From assembly GCA_963853835.1 (NCBI GenBank), contig OY970833.1, positions 21,484,974-21,548,973 on the forward strand: 64,000 bases of DNA. The letters are read 5' to 3'. The notes below the pieces were generated by a model. The model was not told the DNA's origin and ran no database searches. It saw only the letters and a program-made list of their open reading frames with translations. The translations under genes were made by a program, and so were the position numbers. Every line of letters starts with the position of its first letter. Within the stretch, counting starts at the first letter, position 1. Shown in pieces: positions 58,046 through 64,000 of this stretch. This DNA is from Calendula officinalis (taxonomy: Eukaryota > Streptophyta > Magnoliopsida > Asterales > Asteraceae).

Positions 58046-58729
58046 AAAATTAAAATGTAGCTTAAACATTTCATTACACGAGATTTATAGTTTTGAGTCG
58101 GTTGTGAGGTTAGCATGTTACTTCGAATTCATAATACTTTAAAGCATGAAACTAAATTTAATAAAAACAACGAAATAACATACATACCATAAAGGTAAAA
58201 TCCAGGATTACATGATAAAATATTACGCATCTACTATATTATTATAGCTCTAATTGAGACTAGAACTATTGATCTTCAAGCCTTATGAGTGTAGATAGTT
58301 TTTATTTAAAAACGAAATGACATAGTTTTCGATCTTGAAAAGGACGAACCACAACTTTTCCTACCGATGAGACATGAAAGTTCATGAAGAACCAATGCTC
58401 ACACATTCATAGGATTAATGAAACAAGTTTTGATATAATCTTGAATTTCTTCTCCAACATTTTTTAAATTATCATCATATTTATATATGACGTCAAGGAA
58501 GCGTGTTAGGTTGACCACACACACTTTAAGAGGCATAGGAACATCTTTACATATAAATAATTCTCGGTTCATAGCTTTCCATGCATCTTCTATTCTTTGT
58601 TTGAACAAATTATAGACATGCTCCTCTGTGACATCATGATGTTCTTGCATGTAAATTTCCACGCTAGATGCCACATGATTTCTCTCTTGCTCTTCCTACA
58701 TTTATGTGCATGAAATATACAGCTGTAAC

Positions 58730-58857
58730 GTTACATATGATTTAATTTCGTACGTCTTCTAGCTAGCACCATATATGGGAATGCATTAATCGTTACATAT
58801 GATTTAATTTCGTACGTCTTCTAGCTAACATGCACCATATATGGAAATGCATTAATA
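58730..58857. repeat. Tandem duplication of about 63 bp in a terpene synthase intron
   Basis: CGTTACATATGATTTAATTT ... CTTCTAGCT ... CACCATATATGG.AATGCATTAAT is present twice in succession with a few differences, between the last two exons. Confidence 0.8.
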
Positions 58858-59179
58858 TAGAATCTGGATCAAAGTAATTGTATGTACCTTGTGACCGACA
58901 ATATCATTCATAATCCTAGCAATGCTAGCTGAAGCTTTTACAATGGAAGGAAAATTAAGAACCCATTTGAGTGATTCTTCTGTGACTATATCACCCATGC
59001 CCACAAAACATGATGTTGCAAGCATTAAATATCCAGCACTTGTGAATGTAACTTCTTTATGCTCTTCACATGTTGGTACATAACCCTCATATAGCCATTT
59101 AGCTTCTGTCATGTAGTTTGTAATGCACTCTATCATCTGTAAGGAAAAAAAAATGACACATTCACTTGTATAACTAGAG

Positions 59180-59342
59180 GCTTAGGAAAAAAACTGTGGG
59201 GTATCAATTACCGATTTTAAATTTTTGTTTAGGGTATCACCTACACTACAACAATTTTTTCAATTTCTTTTAACATTATTCGGAAAATTTGAAGGGTTTG
59301 CACAAGCTACCCTATGCTACATGATAGGTCCTCCCCTACTTG
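59180..59342. repeat. ...AGGTCCTCCCCT repeat in a terpene synthase intron
   Basis: Related to the repeat at 49165-49345 (shared GGTATCA, TTCGGAAAA, GGGTTTGCAC and AGGTCCTCCCCT). Class is uncertain. Confidence 0.4.
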
Positions 59343-59730
59343 TATCTTGATCTCTAGGCACATTTATAAAAATGAAATCATGCTCACCGCCTTTTTGGCA
59401 TAGTTAACTTGATATGCTTTTCCTTCCTTTGCCATGATTTCCTCCATTTCTTCATACACATCCAAGAGGCTTTTGTATGGCAGTTTCATGTAATCTGGAA
59501 GTGCATCCATGCAAGTTATCGACCACCTACCGTTAATGTATATATTAGAGACAATCGATTTATACAATGGGTTTCCTAATGAATGTATTATGGTTATTTG
59601 TTTTGTGTTAATCGTTTATTTACCAGACTCGTTAATTTACCGGGTCACGTTTTATGAGTCACGAGTCGGTTCAGTAGAATCTGTTAATGGAAAGTCTTTG
59701 ATTAAGTCTTGGTTGATGAGAAAACCAAGT

Positions 59731-60148
59731 TGTTAGCTTAGTATTAGGAGAAGGTGGATGCTTGATAACATCCGAATGATTAATATCTGAATGATACAAA
59801 TGTCTGAATGATTCAGACATCCCCTTACATATGTCCAATTAAGAGGAAGAACATGTACAATTCTTGATTCAGAGGCTGATTAAGAGGTCTTACTAAACAC
59901 TCTGAATTTGTCCCATTAAGAGGTTGTCCTCTTATCTGAATCATTAAGAGGCTTACCAAATAGCACCTAAGTTATTTTATTGTTTTCTTTGCATGTTGGT
60001 ATGTGTAAGTTTATGGCTATATATAATCCAAGTTATATATGTGAATGAATTAAGTAGTTCCCAATTTTACGTATTATAATTAGCTAAAATTTCAGTATAT
60101 CTTTTCTTTTGTCTTCATATTTGTGAGTGAGTTTAGCATTGAATCTCC
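59731..60148 (+). repeat. Candidate LTR interrupted by a hAT-like MITE
   Basis: It starts TGTTAGCTTAG and ends near ...GAATCTCCA, before TTGGTATCAGGGCC (60155), a PBS-like sequence. A TATA-like GGCTATATATAATCC is at about 60015. Between them, about 59745-59985, lies a relative of the MITE at 46008 (GTCTGAATGATTCAGAC, AAGAGGCTTACCAAATAGCACC). Both LTR ends are guesses. Confidence 0.35.
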
Positions 60149-60451
60149 AATAATTGGTATCAGGGCCTAGGGCTAGTGAAGACATATCTAGGTCAGTTTG
60201 AACATCAATTTCAAGAAAAGGTTTAGCTTTCACTCAACTCTCAAAGTAAACTCGCATTCATCAAAGCGAAGTGAAATCTTCTTAGTGATACTCATATTAC
60301 ATTATTCATTAATTGAGTTATTGTGATATCAGTGTCTGAACTTGTATTCAATTATTTATTGATCAATACTTGTCTTAATTAGCATTTATTATATTGTCTA
60401 TTTTTTTCAAGTAGTTTAGCTAAGATTCCTGTTCTTAGTTATTTCACAATT

Positions 60452-60708
60452 GCCAATGATGGACAGCCTAGCTGGTCTGAGGCACTGTGTTTATACTCAT
60501 GTGAGCTGCAGGTCGTGAGTTCGAATCCCTTTGGGAGCGTTGCATTAGCGTAATTTAACTCATACCTCACAGGGGCACATATGGGGAATTTTCCTTGGAA
60601 ATCCCTTTGGGGGCTGGGTTTGCCTGCTTATGCGGAGCTCGAACTCGGGGTGGTCGCTGAAAAATTGCGAATAAGCTTCCGTTATTTCATTTGCCGTTTC
60701 CAAAAAAA
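60452..60708 (+). mobile_element. tRNA-derived SINE with 15-bp target duplication
   Basis: AGTTATTTCACAATT flanks it exactly (60437-60451 and 60709-60723). An A-box-like TAGCTGGTCTGAGGC and a B-box-like TGAGTTCGAATCCC are about 40 bases apart. It ends in a run of A. The body has GGGGAATTTTCCTTGG and TGCGGAGCTCGAACTC. Confidence 0.88.
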
Positions 60709-60723
60709 AGTTATTTCACAATT

Positions 60724-61279
60724 ACTTCTACTAATTTATTAATCATTATTGTTTAATAAAGAAAGAGTTTGAAAAATATTGTGTATATTTTTAATTGATC
60801 AATAAACTCAGATCAAGTGTATTCAACTCCGCTTCAACACTTAACTTCACTCATATAGGACTAACAATAGGTATCAGAGAACAATTAATTGATAATTGTT
60901 GATCTGCCTTTATTGATCAAAATGAGTGAAAGATTAATATTAGTGAACCTTGGTTCCAAATCCAATTAGATGATGATAACTTAAGGTTATGGAAAATTAG
61001 GTTTATGTTTGCCGATATGCATAATCATTTCTCTGAATATATACTCAAACATGGACTGTATGTCCCTTTAATGTATCTTCCCAGAACTGTTATTCATAAG
61101 AAAATGGATAATGCAAATGAGAGTGAAGGGAAAGATTTTGAAAAAGAAGAAGGTGAAGTCGCATATGATATCAAAAATGAAGCTCTCTCTGAGATTGAGA
61201 TTGAGGAAAACAAGCCAGAGGATCAATAGAACAAGTTTGTAAGGGATTCTGATGTAGAAATGAAAAGATAGAAAAGATT
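60724..61279 (+). mobile_element. LTR-retrotransposon relic (PBS and short gag-like frame)
   Basis: ACTAACAATAGGTATCAGAGA (about 60860-60881) looks like an LTR end plus Met-type PBS. It is followed by ATGAGTGAAAGATTAATATTAG, a stop, and an acidic frame at 61005-61229 (GKDFEKEEGEVAYDIKNEAL). Too decayed to classify; the element may be the one whose LTR is suggested at 59731. Confidence 0.35.
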
Positions 61280-61369
61280 AGAATCCGTTGATTCAAATGA
61301 ATACCGGATTAATCTAACACAAAATACGTTGATTCAAAAGAATACCGTGAATTGGTCTTTAAAACTTGT

Positions 61370-61720
61370 TCTAACACGAAGAACATAATTTCGGGAGAGA
61401 AAACTCAAAGTTTGCAAATTCATCAACTGATTATTCCAAATGACAAAATACACTTTAAATATGGCCCATAATTTCGAATGTGCCTAAAACGACAAACGGG
61501 CCGAAAACTTGGCCTAAACGAAGTTTGCAAAATTAAAGAAAAAACACTAAAATGCAAATAAAGTGTCCAAAAACAGCAGTTTATCATGTCGTAGTCTTCG
61601 TCTCGAGCTTTGATTTGGTTACTCGTGGGCCTGAAACGGAGACCCGAGCTGAAAGTTATGACATTATTACCATAGCCCCTTTTCTCACACGATCGTGGGC
61701 TTCAAGAAACAAAATGGCCC
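61370..61720 (-). mobile_element. Leader fragment of the same retroelement family as the left edge
   Basis: In the same order as 1195-1440 it shows CTGATTATTCCAAATGACAAAATACACTTTAAAT, GTGCCTAA, CTAAACGAAGTTTG and CCCCTTTTCTCAC. No LTR, ORF or GTTCGGGCCGAA block is attached. It adjoins the start of the right-edge LTR about 200 bp further on. Confidence 0.55.
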
Positions 61721-61921
61721 ATTCTTCTATTGGGCCTGCATCAAATTCATATTGTCCCTTAGGCTTGGCGGTATGGGTCCACGGGAAGCCCGGCGTGGGG
61801 TGTGACATGGCCGGCCACGGCGTGGTGTTGGTCCGGAATGAAGGATTTATGTGCACAGTTAGTCAACCTATGATGACATTCCATGTCTATAGGACAGTCA
61901 AGGGTCACATCGGTGAGTGCA

Positions 61922-62965
61922 TGTAACACGAGAAAGATATGTAATGATACTTGGAAGAGGAATGATTCATAATAGTCATTTATGAATCGTTAAGTATTAA
62001 GTGAAGTTCAACTTATTACTAGATTAGTTTATCTAACTAGTTAATACAAGTATTTGTACATTTACTAGTTGAGTAAATATACAATGTGTTAATTATAGAT
62101 TATCCATAATATGATTTAAAGCTATTAAATCATTTGGTAAATTGGATAATATTATTGTCTAAATTATATAAGGTTTATTATATAATTAATTATTAAAAGT
62201 ATAAAATACAAAGTATATATTTCGTGTATATAATACCGAAATATATAAGTGTATAATACTAGACATTTAATAATTAAGTGCAACAATAATAAGTAGATAA
62301 ACTATAAGAGATGGGAGTGTAAAAAGGAAAAGTTTAATTAAGAAACGTTTCTTAATTAAATTAGAAGGACTTAAGTGAAAGATCTTCCATTATAAATAGA
62401 AGATCTAGGCTTCACTTTATTCCTTCCACCACACAACCCTAGCCACGAAATTTGGCTCCCCCTCCTCCCTATTTCGGCCGACCAACACACCAAGAGCACA
62501 AGCCTTGTGTTCTTCGTGTTCTTCGTTCGTTCTTCAAGTCTTGAAGAACAAGTTTCATTACAAGAGCTTATCTAGAGGGCTTCTCGTTGTGTTTATCACT
62601 GGTGGATCTATCTTGAGCAATCTAAGGTATGAATTGGAAAAACCCTTTTTCCCTTCTTTCCCTTTGGACGAAATCGAACCAAGAACCCTAGGGTTTCTTG
62701 GTTAGTCGTCGAACACCACAAAGATGTGTGTGTGTTCGAGTTTTTCGTACAAGGTTTCTTTCTTGTTAATCTAGTTTAGTTTTCCAACATCGCATAATCC
62801 TTTAGGGTTTAAGGATTAAGTTTAATCTCAGTTCCGCTTTTAGGGATTAAACTAGCTAGTTGGTTTAACCGGCAAGAACAAGTTCATGTTCTTGTCAGTA
62901 TGGTTCGAACCAAGCATAGTAGGAGGTTGACCCAAGTGGTCAATCAGTTACAATGAAACCCTTCA
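61922..62965 (+). repeat. 5' LTR of a retrotransposon running off the right edge
   Basis: It ends CAATGAAACCCTTCA just before a Met-type PBS. A TATA box TATAAATAGA lies at 62391-62400, followed by a CT-rich start region (CTTCACTTTATTCCTTCCACC). The start at TGTAACACGAG is chosen as the nearest plausible TG and is uncertain. Short frames (for example 62505-62705) lie within it. Confidence 0.6.
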
Positions 62966-62966
62966 A

Positions 62967-62978
62967 TGGTATCAGAGC
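62967..62978 (+). promoter_or_regulatory. Primer-binding site of the right-edge retrotransposon
   Basis: TGGTATCAGAGC directly after the LTR end, complementary to initiator tRNA-Met. Confidence 0.88.
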
Positions 62979-64000
62979 GTTGGTTTAGAAATCTAAACAA
63001 GAATAACAAAGTTTTTTGTTTGTTTAAATTCCAAGTTTTTTTATTTATTTCGTTCCTTCTTCTTTTTCTTCCTCATAGATTTCGAATGAGGGTAAAGAAC
63101 CCTAGACCAAGAATGTTAAACCGTTTAGTTTAATTGGTCATAAGGATTCTAAACCCTAGAATTTTCGAGATCTAGAAAGAACCCTAGGACTAAGAACATT
63201 AAACTAGTTTAGTTTAATTGATCAAAAGGATTCTTTCCTACCTCTAGAAAATTTCGAAATTAATGGAACCCTAGGATCAAGAATGTCAAATTTTTTGATC
63301 AAAAGGATTCTTTCCTTTTTACTTTGATCTTCAAAATCTAGGACCAAGTATGTTAAACTAGTTTTTAGTTTAATTGGTCAAAAAAGATTCTTTCCTTTTT
63401 TCCCAAGATTTTGAAATCATGGAGGAAATTTGGACACCAAGTATGTTAAACTAGTTTAGTTTACTTGGTGAAAAAGTTTCTTAGCCTTAAGGAAATTTTC
63501 GAAACCCTAGAATTAACCTAGGACCAAGAACATTAAACTAGTTTAGTTTAATTGGTTAATAGGATTAATCAAGAACATAATCTAGAAACTAGAAAATCAA
63601 ACAAGTTTATGTTTAATAAGGTTTAATTATTGTTTTAGGAAGTTTATTAAAACTAGTTCTTTAAACCTAGAAATCTAGACAAAGTTTTATTGTCTATCGT
63701 TTAAATTAATAATTTTAAATAAATTTATTAAAGTTATAATATATCCTAGAATTTAAACAAAGTTTAATAATTGTTTGAATAGGATTGATTAGGATTAATC
63801 TATAACTAAGAGATGTTATTGATCAAGAAAATTAAAACTAGGTTTTAATTGATCAAGAACAAGATAAGGGTTTAATTAATTAAATTTAATTAAGGATAAA
63901 AGAGAAGTGTTAATTTTAAAGTCTTAAAATTAACAAGATGTATTTATATTATTATATATAATTTTCGGATTTTTTCAAATTATTTAAAAGTGATTTTAAA
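62979..64000 (+). repeat. Leader with imperfect tandem repeats, right-edge retrotransposon
   Basis: From about 63090 to 63560 a unit of roughly 80-105 bases recurs about six times: AACCCTAGGACCAAGAA, then TTAAACTAGTTTAGTTTAAT, then TGGTCAAAAGGATTCTTTCC. Beyond 63560 the repeats decay into TTTAATT-rich DNA. No coding frame begins before the window ends, so the gag-pol lies outside. Confidence 0.65.

Larger units (their letters stand above)
58399..59526 (-). pseudogene. Terpene synthase, last three exons only (partial or broken gene)
   Basis: Exons 59526-59388 (139 bp), 59136-58888 (249 bp) and 58695-58399 (to the stop) join in frame. The sizes match exons 5-7 of class III plant terpene synthases. 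Residues include WSITCMDALPDYMKLPYKSL, then AGYLMLATSCFVGMGDIVTE. The NSE/DTE metal-binding motif NDIVGHKEE spans the exon 2/3 junction, and the end is YIKTCFINPMNV. These are sesquiterpene-synthase-like. The upstream exons, with RDR, RxR and DDxxD, were not found in the 4.5 kb up to the window edge, which holds retrotransposon sequence instead. Either a very large intron 4 separates them or the gene is truncated. The three exons themselves have no stop or frameshift. Confidence 0.75.

Overview
The window is nuclear DNA from a flowering plant. Its genes have plant-type introns and the products are plant families: a pollen receptor-like kinase, a terpene synthase, a DUF599 membrane protein, an organellar tyrosyl-tRNA synthetase, a 60S biogenesis factor and ribosomal protein L13. 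The rest is AT-rich and packed with transposable elements. A eudicot is clear. An Asteraceae-like genome is my suspicion from the style of the retroelements, not a proof.

Layout. 1-2510: 5' part of a minus-strand LTR retrotransposon (LTR, primer-binding site, long repeat-bearing leader, first ORF running off the left edge). 2511-18500: a desert of LTR remnants, hAT, PIF/Harbinger and other MITEs, a LINE tail and a solo LTR. 18654-21129: five-exon REI1-like gene (+). 21200-24330: short elements, one nested in another. 24434-26781: two-exon DUF599 gene (-), with a SINE and a MITE in its intron. 27400-30500: MITE, Helitron-like end and LINE tail. 30822-42358: a complete 11.5 kb Ty3/gypsy chromovirus with 3 kb LTRs and a 5-bp target duplication; its 3' LTR carries a palindromic MITE inside a (TA)n tract. 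42366-47400: LINE tail, SINE and several MITEs. 47406-51221: three-exon pollen receptor-like kinase (+). 52551-54346: organellar TyrRS (+), with a hAT-type element inserted in the original first codons. 55323-55643: SINE with a duplicated body. 55873-57050: RPL13 (-). 58399-59526: last three exons of a terpene synthase (-), with the 5' exons not found. 59700-64000: retrotransposon remnants, a SINE, and a 5' LTR plus leader running off the right edge.

The host genes show no operon-like relationship. REI1 and RPL13 both serve the 60S ribosomal subunit, and both carry an intronic copy of the same 9-bp-TSD MITE family. The most useful observations concern insertion histories that can be read directly: filled and empty sites, target duplications and nested insertions. 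I saw no convincing undescribed gene system. The strongest single event is the transposon insertion that split the N-terminus of the TyrRS gene.
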